Assembly: GCF_031755915.1 (NCBI RefSeq)
Contig: NC_083389.1
Span: 17,663,001 to 17,727,000 of the forward strand
From: Ziziphus jujuba
Lineage: Eukaryota; Streptophyta; Magnoliopsida; Rosales; Rhamnaceae
Direction of reading: 5' to 3'
Length of the DNA: 64,000 nt
Positions 12,228 to 24,680 of the stretch are shown here, piece by piece. The notes beneath the pieces were generated by a model that did no database searches, was not told the DNA's origin, and saw only the letters and a list, made by a program, of their open reading frames with translations. Positions within the stretch are counted from its first letter, which is position 1. Each line of letters begins with the position of its first letter. The position numbers and the translations under genes were made by a program.

Positions 12228-13535
12228 GGTTAATTGCTCTTTAATATCTTGATCTTTTAGAATTATGTGATTTAAATCCTGAATTTTGAATGAACTTGTT
12301 TGATTTGGATCCTGAAGTTTTAAATTTTGTACTAATTGGACCTGAACCATTAACTAATAGTCCATGTGCACTACACATGATCTCTTTAATTTGTACTTTA
12401 GTACCCCTTAACTTTTAAATTTCTGCTATTTAGGCCCTCAACTTCATTAACATAACTTTGATGTTAACTTTTAGGTTTGTGTGCTTTAGGCTCTCAACAT
12501 CATTAACTTACAATTTAAACCTTCAATTTTTCAAATTATGCGATTAAGGTTTTCAATTTTTCAATTAAAATTTAAATATAAAAAAATAAAAATACATAAA
12601 AGCATTAAAATCTTTATTAATTTAAACTTATTAACCAGAAAAAATCTTTAATAAAGATTTTTAAACTTATTCACCAAAAAAGCTTATCTTTAAACGTATT
12701 CACCAAAAACAAAATTTTATTTAAATTATTAATTAAATTTTTTTCTTAAAAATGTTTTTTTGGTAAAATATTTTTAATTTAAACATATTTATACATGTTG
12801 TACTATTCATTATTAATTATATTTTAATAAATATTATTTTATGTATAAATTATATTATTTTAAAAAATAAATGAGATGATAATTTTAGGGGTGATTAAAT
12901 TTTCCCCTTTGGATTTTTTTTTTCTTTTTATGTACATTATATTGATTATTATTATTATTATTATTAAAAAAATTTCTTTGAAAAATACATTTTTTCTTTG
13001 CTAAATTGTTTTTAAACAAAATTGAAATATATTTATACATTTTGTACTATTCATTATTAATTATTTTTATATGTATTATTTATTTATAAATTATATTATC
13101 TGATAAATCAAAAGTTTAAATCGAATAATTTAAAAAAATTAAAGACTTTAATTACATATTAATAAGTTGAAGGCTTAAATTGTATAAATATGAAAATTGA
13201 AGGTATCAAAATGCACATTAATGTTTTCAATTGCTAAGTCATTTACATATATATTTGAAATGTTATAAGTTAAAAACATCATATGAAAAAAATTATTGTA
13301 AATATAAAAAGGATATTATTGTAAATGATCAAACCAAAATACATGTTAATGAAGTAGAGAACTTAAATTGCACAAAGCTGAAAGTTAAAGATATAAAAGT
13401 AAAATTAAAAAAGATCATATGCAATGCTTGTGAATGGTTCATTAACTGTCCGTTTGAAATCGAACCAATTCACATAAAATTTGAAAATTCGCGTCCTAAA
13501 CCGCACAATTTCAAAGTTTAAAGCCAAAATCAGAC
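12228..13535. mobile_element. Degenerate foldback (long inverted-repeat) element
   Basis: The outer ~300 bp at each end are diverged inverted copies. The left arm has, in order, CTTTAATATCTTGATC, GAATTATGTGATTTAAATCC, CCATTAACTAATAGTCC and CCTCAACTTCATTAACAT. The reverse complement of the right arm has, in the same order, GGCTTTAAACTTTGAAATTG, GTGCGGTTTAGGACG, CAGTTAATGAACCATTC and TCTCTACTTCATTAACAT. The AT-rich centre contains a direct repeat with TATTTATACAT and GTACTATTCATTATTAATTA near 12787 and 13030. No coding capacity and no clear target duplication. The short open frame at 13231-13521 lies inside the right arm and is a by-product. Ends are approximate. Confidence 0.55.
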
Positions 13536-16500
13536 ATCGTTGGTATTCGGTGAAAAATTAAGGGCACTTTTGAGACTAGTAGTGGGAAAGGAAAGTCGGG
13601 CATTAATTTGCCTCAACTTCAAGAGGAAACTAGTTTGGACTCAGACATGGGGACCTACACGTGTTGTGCATGTGTTTTTTGAGATAAAATTAGGTGGTCT
13701 ATTTCATTACGATTCTTCCACCCAGGAAATACCCCTCTATCAACCTAAAAAAAAAAATAGATACTATGTAATCTTATTATATTGGAAAAAAAACTATACT
13801 ATAAACCTTTATTTTTTGGTAGATTATCTCAAAAATAAATAAATAAATAAAGAATTCAATTTCTTATTAATTTAATAAATTGAATTAATAATAAATAGAA
13901 AAGTACTTCTCAATTAATCTCATCCTTTCTTTAAAATTTTCCATTATCATTTAAATTTTTTTTTGTTGAGTAATAATTTGTTTCTTCAATAAAATATTCC
14001 TTAAAAAAAATCAATAACCCATGTTTTCACTTAGGAAAAGAATTATACATTACATTGATTATGATAAAATTTATAATAAAAATTAAAATATTAAATAACA
14101 CAATTATTTTAAAAATATATCAAATAATTTTTATTACACATCAAAAATTTGTAAAAAATCTATGCAAAATAGGTGGCTTTTGGACCACCCGATTTTTTTT
14201 TAATACTTTTTATGTTATAGTTTTTATATATAATATTTTTTTTGAATTAATTACATTTTGATATTTTTAGCTTTAAAAATTTCATACTTTAAGTTTTTAA
14301 CATTTTGTTTCATCTATAGCTTTAGATTTTTTTAATTTGCTATTAAATTTTAAATTAGAAGGCATTACAATGCAAATATTAAAAAAAAAATTTAATTTTA
14401 CATTTAGTGTCAATTATTTTTCTTAAAAAAATTGGTATTTATCACTTGATTAATAAACTGTATCAAATTTCAAATTATAAGATATTAAAAGTATAAATTT
14501 TTAAAATTGATTTAAAAATTTTATGCTTTAATTTAACTTGAAATTCAATATAGTTAAATATCAATCATGGGAAACAGACGTCAAACAAAAATAAAAAATA
14601 TTTAAATAATAACAAATTCAAACATTAAAGATTTAAATTATTAAGCTAAAAAGTTAATGGTTTAAATTGCAACTCTATTATCAAAGTGTAATTAATTTTT
14701 TTTTTTTGTATTTGAATTTGGAGATAAATATTTTAAATTTTTGTAAAAAGTAAAATAAATAAATAAAATAGCAGTTTTGCCTATCAATAATACTAAAAAT
14801 ATCAAATTATTTACTAAATAACATGATAAATAATGTAATAATATATTATTTATTTGAAAAATATTATACAATCTATATATAAATATATAGACCTTTAAAT
14901 GGATAAACAAACTCAAATAGAAAATCATTTAAAAATTATTATTTACCATATTATATAATAAATATATTTAATAAATAATTTGAGTGTCTCTAGCATTAGT
15001 ATTTTTATTTCTAATTAGATTATTATTAGATTTTACTTATTCATTTTAAAATTTACTTATAAAATATCTAAGTTTTAAAATTTTTTTAACAACTTAATAC
15101 ATAATAATTATATTATTTGACAAATAATTTGTTAAGATTAGCCGGTAAATTGATCCTTTTATATTGAGTTGGACTTGCCCGACTTAACGTTGAATGGGAA
15201 CAAAAGAAAGACAAAAGTTAAAGCGCTCCGGACAATTTTAGGGTCATCAAGAATATTTGTTGAGATCCAAGCCAGTCGTTGACTGTGGAATTCTTCTAGA
15301 TGGTGAAATGGAAATATTCATTTGATTATTCACAAAAAAACAAAATATATATATATATATATATATACATATATCGATTTGATTGGATTTTACTCTTGGT
15401 GAAATGATTTGATTGGATTTTACTGTAATATTGATGTATCGAAAAGCTAAATGGTTTTATTTTAAGTATTTGGTCACATGTTAAAAAATAATTTTTTTTT
15501 GCTAGAATGTTAAAAAATAAATTTTTTTTCAGCATATGTGGTAGGTCTTGATCCATCTGCCTCAAGTCTAGAGCAACACCTCACCAACTCAGTATCATTA
15601 TTCAACTCCCAAGTTACTTTTTGCAATATAATATATATTTTTTTTTGGAATGAATGAAAATGTAATTTTTTTTTTGGGAGAAAAAATATATATTTAAACT
15701 CATATTTTTAAAAACATAAAACAATGTCATATTTTTAAAACAAAATAAACAAACCCCCCCCCCAAAAAAAAAAAAAAGAAAAAAAAACTCTTAACACTTT
15801 TTTTATTTATTTTTTAGCTGAGGGAAAAAAAAAAACTCAATTCTTTTGTAGAATTGTTTAAATTTGGCTCACCAAATATTCACTCAATTCTGTAAAAAAA
15901 ATATATTCAAATAAAAAATATTTAAAATTATTTTTATTAAATAATATGTTAATATTTAATTAATTTATTTTTTAAATTATATAAATATAGCAATCAATAA
16001 TCAATAACATTTTAACGTGACGTTTGATAATTAAATTTGATAACTATTTTAATATATCACTTTTAAAACAAATTATTATATATTTATTTGAAATATTAAA
16101 TCAATTTAGCACGGAATGGTTGCTTCTTTTTGCAATTAATAAAGTACCAATGTTTTAGTATGAATGGAAAAACAAAGGAAAAAAACCAAAAAAAAAAAAA
16201 AAAAGAAGAAAAAGAAACCAAGTAGAACAATAGGGTATAATACATGAAAAATAGAAAAGAAAAATAAAGTAATTAAGCTCTCATCCCTCATGAGTCCTGA
16301 TGTTTGATTTTTTGAGAAGGAAATGAAATAGTTGCCCTTTCTCTTGCATTGAAGTCCCTTTTTTTTTTTTTTTTTGTGTGTGTGTGTGTGTGTTTTGATT
16401 TTGGTTTTTGGTTTTTTATTTTTAATTTTTTCCAGGAATGTTATATTTGATATTGGAAATAAAGGGAAAGGAAATAATTTTTTTACTGTTAAAATGAAAT

Positions 16501-16637
16501 CATTATCTTATTATTATTTTTGGTATTGAGATGAGTAATTCAAACTTTTATACCAGAAAAAAATAATAACTTTCTCACTGAACAATTTCTATGGCTTTGT
16601 TAATTACTATAAATGATCCTTTTGGTCATTCAAATTT

Positions 16638-16694
<57 letters not shown>

Positions 16695-17593
16695 ATAAAA
16701 AAAATAATAATAATAAAGTAAATGTGAGCAAAGCCATTAAGTGGACTTTTATTTCCTTTCTGTAATATGTCAACTGTTGAAAGGATTAATTTTATTGACA
16801 TGGAACAATCTAATCCCTTTATTGTCAATTTTTTGAACTTGAAGATATACAGAACATAAATTTCTCAAAGACAAACAATGAGAAAGGAATATACTAAACT
16901 AATGGAGAGTATAACTTTTTTTTTTTTTTTTTGGGGTTAAAAATAATGGAGAGTAAAACTGGATGGTAAGTGTAAGAATTTGATTGAGTCCTTTCAAAAA
17001 AAAAAAAAAAAAGAGAAAAAAAGAAAAAAGGAATTTGGGTAAAATTTACAATTATTTCAGTTTATCGGTCTGTGTTTTTCTTAACAAGGTTGAATTCGAG
17101 ATATTGGGCCAATAACAAACCTCTTAATACTGGGCAATGACCCAAGTTTTCACAAACCAATACTTGCTCATCTGGGCTTCATATGGAAGAAGACCCTGCC
17201 AGTTTAAGTCCACTCCAACCGAAGCCCAAAAAGATTAAAAGTGGGTCCCACTCCCGCGTTTCCTTCTTGTGTAGGTTTTACCGTACTAATCTGAAAGCGA
17301 GATTCCCACGAAACCATCAAAACTCCGGCGAGATCTGACCAACCGACCAACCAGATCACGAGGGCATTTTGGTCAAACCAAAATAAACATTGTTTTCTAC
17401 GCAAAGTTTTCACAGATTTTTTTTTTACATTTTCTCCGAAAAAGTCTTAATTCCTTCAGCCTCTTCTTCACCCACAATCTCCTTTCTTTCACCCACAAAT
17501 TCCCAATTTTTTTTTTTTTCTTCCTTCCGCTGAAATTCTCTTCCCAAAATTTTCCCACCACCCAAACACTCTTACCACCGACGATTCTCCAAA
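13536..17593. other. AT-rich intergenic DNA and promoter of the GOST gene
   Basis: Mostly A/T-rich with many homopolymer tracts, (TA)n at 15345-15366 and 16639-16691, a (TG)n run near 16377, and a short direct repeat of GATTTGATTGGATTTTACT at 15375-15425. From about 17200 base composition rises and becomes pyrimidine-rich, typical of promoter and 5'UTR sequence for the gene starting at 17594. No TATA box stands out. No other gene is seen. Confidence 0.5.
16639..16691. repeat. (AT)n microsatellite
   Basis: Nearly pure AT dinucleotide run of about 50 bp, the longest of many in the window. It is followed by an A-rich tail with AATAATAATAA. Confidence 0.9.
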
Positions 17594-18922
17594 ATGACGA
17601 AAAAGCCCCTACCCTTCCTCCTCCTCTTCGTCGTCTTGTTCTCCTCCATTCTCAACCTCACCACCGCTGAGATCAAAACCCTAACCATAAATTCCGACGC
17701 CAGGTCCATGATCCTCTTCGAGAAGTTCGGTTTCACACACACCGGCCATGTCACAATCTCGGTGAAGCAGGTCTCGGTGGTCTCCACGCGCGACACCAAC
17801 GCACCCATCGAGTCGTCGCGGCTGGGCTTCTTCCTCCTCTCTGAAGAAGCTCTCCTTCAGGTACTCATGGAGATGCAACAGAACCAGCAGTTCTGCGTCC
17901 TCCATTCCCGCTACATCCTCAACCTTTTCAATTTCGGCGAGCTCTCTCCTCCCCCTCAGTCTTCCTTCAACCATTCCTACCCTGTCTCTGCTCCAAACGA
18001 GTACAGTCTCTTCTTCGCCAATTGCGTACCTGACACCTCCGTTTCCATGGTGGTTCGGACCGAGATCTACAATTACGACAGCGATGGTTCCAGGGATTAC
18101 CTCTCTGCCGGCCTCACTCAGCTCCCTACCCTCTTCTTCCTCTTCTCCCTCGCTTACTTCGCTTTCCTAGGGTTTTGGATCTACATCTGTTACACCAACA
18201 AAAGGTCCGTACATCGAATCCATTTGCTCATGGGTGGTTTGCTTTTGATGAAGGCTTTGAATCTCATATGTGCCGCCGAGGACAAGCATTACGTCAAGGT
18301 TACGGGAACACCGCACGGTTGGGACGTTTTGTTCTACATCTTTCAGTTCATCCGTGTCGTTTTGCTCTTCACTGTCATCGTTTTGATCGGTACTGGGTGG
18401 TCGTTTTTGAAGCCTTTCTTGCAAGAGAAGGAGAAGAAGGTTTTGATGATTGTGATCCCGCTTCAGGTTCTGGCTAATGTGGCCTCCATTGTGATCGGAG
18501 AGACTGGGCCTTTCATTAAGGATTGGGTTACTTGGAATCAGGTTTTCTTGCTGGTGGATATTATTTGCTGCTGTGCAATCATTTTCCCAATTGTTTGGTC
18601 TATTCGTTCTTTGAGGGAGACTTCGAAGACGGACGGGAAAGCAGCTAGGAATTTGGCAAAGTTGACCCTTTTCAGGCAGTTTTACATTGTTGTTATTGGG
18701 TATTTGTATTTCACAAGGATCGTGGTTTTCGCGCTCAAGACCATTGCGGCGTATAAGTATCAATGGGTTAGCAATTCCGCCGAGGAAACTGCAAGCCTTT
18801 TGTTTTACATGGTGATGTTCTATATGTTTAGGCCTGTGGAGAGGAATGAGTACTTTGTTCTTGATGAGGAGGAAGAAGAGGCCGCTGAGATGGCTCTTAG
18901 GGATGAAGAATTTGAGCTTTGA
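17594..18922 (+). CDS. GOST-type seven-transmembrane protein (lung seven-TM receptor family, CAND6/CAND7-like)
   Basis: Intronless 442-aa protein. Residues 1-25 form a signal peptide (hydrophobic run LLLFVVLFSSIL). Residues 26-170 are the luminal domain. Seven hydrophobic segments follow at about 174-200, 206-227, 243-265, 283-302, 314-337, 358-382 and 397-412. The family-typical motif FRPVERNEYF follows helix 7, and the short cytosolic tail is very acidic (EEEEEAAEMALRDEEFEL). Plant relatives were listed as candidate G-protein-coupled receptors; animal GPR107/GPR108 and GOST proteins act in Golgi and endosomal trafficking. The first ATG of the open frame is used, in context CCAAAATGA. GC content of the CDS is far above its surroundings. 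Ligand and exact paralogue are unknown. Confidence 0.93.
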   Translation: MTKKPLPFLLLFVVLFSSILNLTTAEIKTLTINSDARSMILFEKFGFTHTGHVTISVKQVSVVSTRDTNAPIESSRLGFFLLSEEALLQVLMEMQQNQQFCVLHSRYILNLFNFGELSPPPQSSFNHSYPVSAPNEYSLFFANCVPDTSVSMVVRTEIYNYDSDGSRDYLSAGLTQLPTLFFLFSLAYFAFLGFWIYICYTNKRSVHRIHLLMGGLLLMKALNLICAAEDKHYVKVTGTPHGWDVLFYIFQFIRVVLLFTVIVLIGTGWSFLKPFLQEKEKKVLMIVIPLQVLANVASIVIGETGPFIKDWVTWNQVFLLVDIICCCAIIFPIVWSIRSLRETSKTDGKAARNLAKLTLFRQFYIVVIGYLYFTRIVVFALKTIAAYKYQWVSNSAEETASLLFYMVMFYMFRPVERNEYFVLDEEEEEAAEMALRDEEFEL

Positions 18923-21522
18923 AATTGCATAGAGAAGAGAGGTTTTTGCTCTCCTTTTTATATATGGATTTTGCTTAAGCAAATGCAACAACAGTTATGT
19001 GGGGTCCTGTAGCGGAATGAATTGAACGCGGTGAGTTCTGCTGCTTCAACTGTCGCCCACCCGTTTCCTTCGTTTAATTTTTCTTCTTTTTACTTGTTTG
19101 AAGAACTTTTTGATAATTAAGGAATTGTAACTCTACATTTTCTCGATAGAATCCTCTAATCCTTATTCTGATACTGAATTCTGCTTCATAGAGTTGGTTT
19201 ACAGTGTTCCATATGTTTTTGTCTTTTTATATTGGTGTATGCCATTCAGTGGGTTGTGGTACATTCTTTCTTTGTAGAATTGATCGTGTTATATTTTATA
19301 CTATTATTATTTTTTAATTGCTCATTGAAAATTCGTATGATTCATGTGGCCTTAAGAATGGAAATAATTTATTTTGTTTCAGCTGGGCATGCGTGTTATG
19401 TTGGCCTGTGTTTGGATCTTTATCTTTGGATGATCTTTTATTCATGTTGCATTAGTATAGAAGTTATAGGTATTTCCTTTATGTTCTCTTATATCTCATG
19501 AAATAAGCTATCCTTATTCAACTAGGGATCTGTTAACAGAGATCATATATTGTTATGACCTTGTAAATGAAGCGTAATTGCAATTTACCAGTTGCTGGTC
19601 ATTGCAAACCATATGCCGTAAATTGGCCTTCCTTATCAAAGGGTCTAGGTTGCAATGATTTTGTAAAGCTGTTAATGAATGATATTATGGGTTACCTTTT
19701 GATAAGGTTAAACATAAATTGCATTTGTAAATGAAATGATTTCATGAACATCGAGGGATGAGATACATGCTTCAATTCGGTGTTTACTTATGCTTGAGTC
19801 TGGTTTAACTGATTGCATGTATAGCATATTGCTTAGGAATTTATTTTCCATGGTTTATATTTTTGTTGTATTATGTGATGCTAAGAGAATATTATTTAGG
19901 TGAAACCTATAGATGGAAATGCTGATGCTGTGTTGCATTTTTGACAAAAAAATGTTTCTTGGCATATGTTCATATTTTAGTTTGGTTAGGATTAAATAAG
20001 AGGGAAAATTTTTTGGGGACTAAGTAACATGTGTTATGTTCCCCAGTTTCAGCTTGGTGTTTTTCATTATTACTTGTTAGTGAGTTGTATAATACAGGTT
20101 TTAAGGTTTTGGTTTGAAGCCATTATCAGCCTCTATTGCTTTTGATTGCTGAATCATCCATCATATATTTTGCATAGTATCAAGCATCATGGCTTTTGAT
20201 CTATTAGCTTGTTTTGTTTTTAATCTATAATCTTGGAAAGCTTTGCAGTTTCTATGATGTATGTTATTTTAGAGCCATTTATCTATTTTAGGCTTCTCCC
20301 CGGCTTGGTAGAAGGAAACTTGGGCAAGAAATAATTAAAGGGTAAATGTAATAGAGGCTGTGGATTGGATTTAAGGAATTAGATGGGGTTTTTGGAATGG
20401 CTGTTTGGCTTTTGCTGATGAAGTTGTGATATACAATGCATCTTTGTAGGATAAATGTATTTGTTCTTTTTGTTTCCGTTTGTGATTAGGGACATTTGTG
20501 TGAGTTGAATGGCTGCACACACTGGACTTATCTTTTATTTATTTGTTTGTTTGTTCTTAAGCCATTGGACTTATCATTTGTTTGTTGTATGCTCTGCTGT
20601 TCTGTACCTTCTTGTCAATATCTTTATTAAATTGTCTAATTGGCACTATTTTGTGCACATTAGCATATGTTTATCTCACACACGGTTTGGACTGGTTAAG
20701 AGATTTGAGTTGTACCCTTTGTCTTGACTGTCATGTTTTGCAAACTTGATTTTCATAAGAATAAAAATGAAATTGAAGTTTCTCAATGGGAGATCTACTT
20801 ATCATTACTTGGTTTTTATTCACACCTCTCAAGTGATTAGAGAAATTTTAAGAAGGAATTCTATAGAGGAGATTCTTTAATACAATATGACCGTAGCCTC
20901 CCTTGATGTTTGGCTTATTATGCTTTTGAAAATGTGAGATTTTAATTTGTTTCTGTAGTTGAAAGTTTTATTAATTTTTTAAAGATTAATTTTAACGCTT
21001 AGAGAGTACTTCGGTATGATGATGTGAATGGTGCAAGAACTTGGTTCTTTTCTTTATTTTCTTTCGTTGGTAACCAATTTCATTTTGTTATGCTTTTGTG
21101 AGTCAGAATTTAATTGATTTGTGGGATAGGAGAGCTCACTTTGCTCATGTTCATCAATACTAATTGTTTATTGGAATAATAATGATTAAAGGATTCTGCT
21201 TCTTGTATTTCTCGATCAGCCAGCTTGTGTTGATTTTTATGAATCAATTTCTGTGCTTATCATAGTTATCTTGGTTTCTTGTGTTTCTTGGACAGAAAAC
21301 TAGTACGTTTTGTTACCATGCCATTTTCTATCTTTTAACGGCATTCTTTTTGGGCTGATATGGTGTTCATGCACCTTGTTGATTTATCCCATACGCTTCG
21401 TGTATGGTTTACTCAATCAGGTGCACCATCTTATCGCCAAAACATTGTTTTTGTTTTTCTTTGGTAATAGCTAAAACATTGTTGCTATCACATAATATTG
21501 GATGTTCCAATCTGGAATGTTA
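18923..21522. other. 3' flank of the GOST gene and intergenic DNA
   Basis: The first ~300 bases are probably 3'UTR. Plus-strand T-richness continues to about 21.4 kb, resembling intron or extended 3'UTR sequence, and a consensus-like donor (GCG|GTGAGTTC) sits at about 19029-19030. A spliced 3'UTR is possible but unproven. A small imperfect palindrome (CCTTATCAAAGG / CCTTTTGATAAGG) lies at 19632-19709. Open frames here are short and not protein-like. Confidence 0.4.
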
Positions 21523-22581
21523 GGGCTTGTTTGGCTATATATTCTGTTTTCTATTTTTGAAACATTGTTTTGAAAATAGAAAATAGAAAACTGTTTTTTA
21601 CTGTTTAACGAGTACAATGAACGTTTGGCTATTAATATTTGAAAACAATTTTCAAAATTAAAAACAGAAAACATATTTGGCTAAACATGTTAGGAAAGGT
21701 AAAAACAAAAATAAACAATAAAAAAGAAAAAAAATAATGCAATGGGAGATAAGGAGAAATAAAAAATGGAGATAAACAGAAAAAAAAAAAGAAAAAGAGA
21801 ATAACTTATAGAAAAACAAAAAAAAACATTGAAAAAGAAAAAGTAAAAAAAAAAATATATCTAATAGAGATGGGAAATAAGAAAAAAATAATGGAAAATT
21901 AGGAAAAAAAAACAAAATAGAAAATAGAGAGAGAGAGAGAGAGAGATAGAGTCAGAAAGAATATTTGATAAGGAAAAAACAGAAAATAAGAAAAAAGAAC
22001 AAAATAGCAAAATAAATAATTAATATAAAAAACATTTGTCCAAAAAAAACTGATAAAAAAAGTAAGATAAAAAAATAAAAAATAAAAAACTAGTATGTGT
22101 ACAAGGAGGGAAAGGAAAATAAAAAAATAATTGATGTAACTTATAAAAATTAAAAAAAAAAAAAAAGAAGAGGAATAACTATTTTTTTAAGTTGTTCTAT
22201 TAAAAAAATTAGGAAAAAAATAAAATAAAATAAGAGAATAAAAAAATTTAATTGGATACATTTATTAAGACATAATTTTCTATCTTTCTCTCTTTAAAAT
22301 ATTCCAAAAAATTGAAATAATGTTTTCTTTCTATAAGATAAAAAAATGTAGATTAAAGAAAAATGATGAAGAAAACAAATTAAAATAATATGTATTTTAT
22401 TATTTTCAAAACAGCTGGAAATATCATTTTATTGTTTTCTAAATTTTATTTTATTTTTTTATTTATTTTCTAAAATTGTTTTTGAAAACTAATGGCCAAA
22501 TAGGTAATTTTTTATTCTGAAAATAATTTTTTATTTTACAAAATAGAAAACTGTTTTAAAAATAAATGGTCAAACAGGTCC
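21523..22581. mobile_element. PIF/Harbinger-like MITE
   Basis: Left end GGGCTTGTTTGGCTA; right end TGGTCAAACAGGTCC (reverse complement GGACCTGTTTGACCA). Both ends are directly bordered by TTA, the usual PIF/Harbinger (Tourist) target duplication. Subterminal sequence near both ends also matches inversely (GAAAATAGAAAACTGTTTT type). The 1.06-kb interior is plus-strand purine-rich (AAAAAGAAAAAAG type) with a (GA)n run near 21928. No transposase is encoded. Confidence 0.75.
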
Positions 22582-23640
22582 TTAATATCTAAGTGATATA
22601 TTAGATTTATGTTTACTTTTCCTATCAGTGTTAAAATGTTGAAAATCTTTGTTCAGTCCAATTCGTTACTTTTGAGATTGTGCTTGAACAAATGCCTTGA
22701 ACATGGTTCAGGTAAAATGTGGATTAAATATGTAGACCCTCAGCATGCCTCTCTCTTTGCCTAGAAAATGAATGAGGGCTGGAAAAAAATTTTTTTTTTT
22801 TTTTTGAGCAAACTAATTAATCTGAGCAATTTTTCTTAGTACGAATTCTGGGAACTGGTTTGTTTGATTGGAATGATAATACAAATATTAAGAATAATTG
22901 AATTAAAATGAAATATAAATTGATTATACAAACTTTTACCTGTATTAACCCTTTTGGTTTCTGGATTCAGGATCTGCTGTTAAAATCCTTTCTCACCAGT
23001 TTATTTTTTATTTTTAAAAAACTCCAAGTGTTTTTGTTTTTTTAATAATTTTTGTACATTTGATATTTTATATGATTTTATAGTTTGTGATTAATATTGT
23101 AATTTGTGGTATATAATATGAATATGATTACCCAATGTCTAATGAAAGTATGGGTTACAATATATAAGCTTTTCAAAAATTAAAATGCGTTCGGATTTTG
23201 AGAGTATCTAAAATGGTATCATTGCAGCGTGGGCTTTTCAATAATAAATGTTAAAATCAATATTAAATTTTCGTATTTGCACTCTATTGGTAATTGCTAT
23301 AACGTGACAGTGCCAAATTAGAAATTTTATCAGTTAAAACCAAGATATATATATATATATACAGTTTCACTATCATATTTGTAAATTTATACATTATAAT
23401 ACAAATCAGAATCAAATTATATATAATTTATAGTGTATTATATATATTTTATTTCAAATTATATTACATTAACTTTTCTATAAATTTCATCTATACAATT
23501 TAAATTTAAATTCAGTTGTTTTTTTTATTCTTTGAAAATAATCATTTATGTAAGAAAAATGATTCATCAAAAAATAAGAATCCATATATGTAATTTCCTT
23601 CTAGCAATTACAGTTGTTCGTTTGGTATTCTAAATTTTAA

Positions 23641-23678
<38 letters not shown>

Positions 23679-23696
23679 ACTCTAATATAGATGTTT

Positions 23697-24152
23697 AACT
23701 TTAATCTAGATTTTTTTTTTCTCAATAATATATAATGTTTGAACCATATATAATCAATAGGGTAAACTAAATAATCTTCCTATGGTATGTTATCAAAATA
23801 CTCCTAAAAAATGGAAGAGAGACAATTAATTTAGCATATTATGAACGATAGAATTGGATTGACCACATGCAAATAATTAATTTCCCTTTATTAAATACCG
23901 ATAATATAATTTAATTATTTGTTCTATATATACAACTTTAATCTATTTTTTTTTCTCAATAATATATAATGTTTGAACCATATATAATCAATATGGTAAA
24001 CCAAATAATCTTCCAATAGTATGCTATCAAACTACTCCTAAAATATGGAAGAGAGAAATTAATTTAGCATATTATGGATGATAGAATTGGATTGACCATA
24101 GGCAAATAATTAACTTTCCTCTACTAATACCCATAATATAATTTAATTATCT
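23697..24152. repeat. ~235-bp tandem duplication
   Basis: Copy one begins AACTTTAATCTAGA at 23697 and copy two AACTTTAATCTATT at 23934. Both contain CTCAATAATATATAATGTTT, GAACCATATATAATCAATA, ATGGAAGAGAGA and ATAGAATTGGATTGACCA. Divergence is moderate, with small indels in the T-tract. Confidence 0.85.
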
Positions 24153-24176
24153 GCTATTATTATTATTATTATTATT

Positions 24177-24680
24177 TATCCTATAAACAAATTTTTACCT
24201 TATAAGGTAAATTATTTATAAAATTCAAATTAAAAAAATATTTACATATTTAATTTTTCCTATATATGGAATTCAAATTTAGATATATTTATATGATTTG
24301 ATCAAATTCAAATATATTTACATAATATTTTCCATCTATAAAATTTAAATTTAGATGTATTTATATAATTTAATTCAAATTCAAATATACTTTTTAATTC
24401 CTTGGAAATAATTAATTAATTTATATTAAATACTCACAATATAATTTATTTATTTATTTATTATTATTATTATTTATCCTGTAAATGTATTTTTATTTTT
24501 TAAGATAAATTATTTATGGAATTCAAATTAAAAAATATTTATCTATTTAATTTTTTCTCATCTATCAAATTTAAATTTAAATATATTTTTTAATTCATTG
24601 CAAATAATTAATTTTTTTAATATTAAATTCATATAATATAGTACAATTATACTTATTATTATTGTTAATATTATTATTAT
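24177..24680. repeat. Diverged ~297-bp AT-rich direct duplication
   Basis: Two units starting at TTTATCCTATAAAC (about 24177) and TTTATCCTGTAAATG (about 24474) share, in the same order, TAAATTATTTAT, ATTCAAATTAAAAAA, ATTTAATTTTT, TTTAATTC and AATAATTAAT. Long A/T tracts make exact borders uncertain. Confidence 0.6.

Noticed and set aside
18167..18991. 274-codon minus-strand frame over the GOST gene
   Set aside because: Antisense shadow in a GC-richer CDS; the plus-strand protein is clearly the real one.
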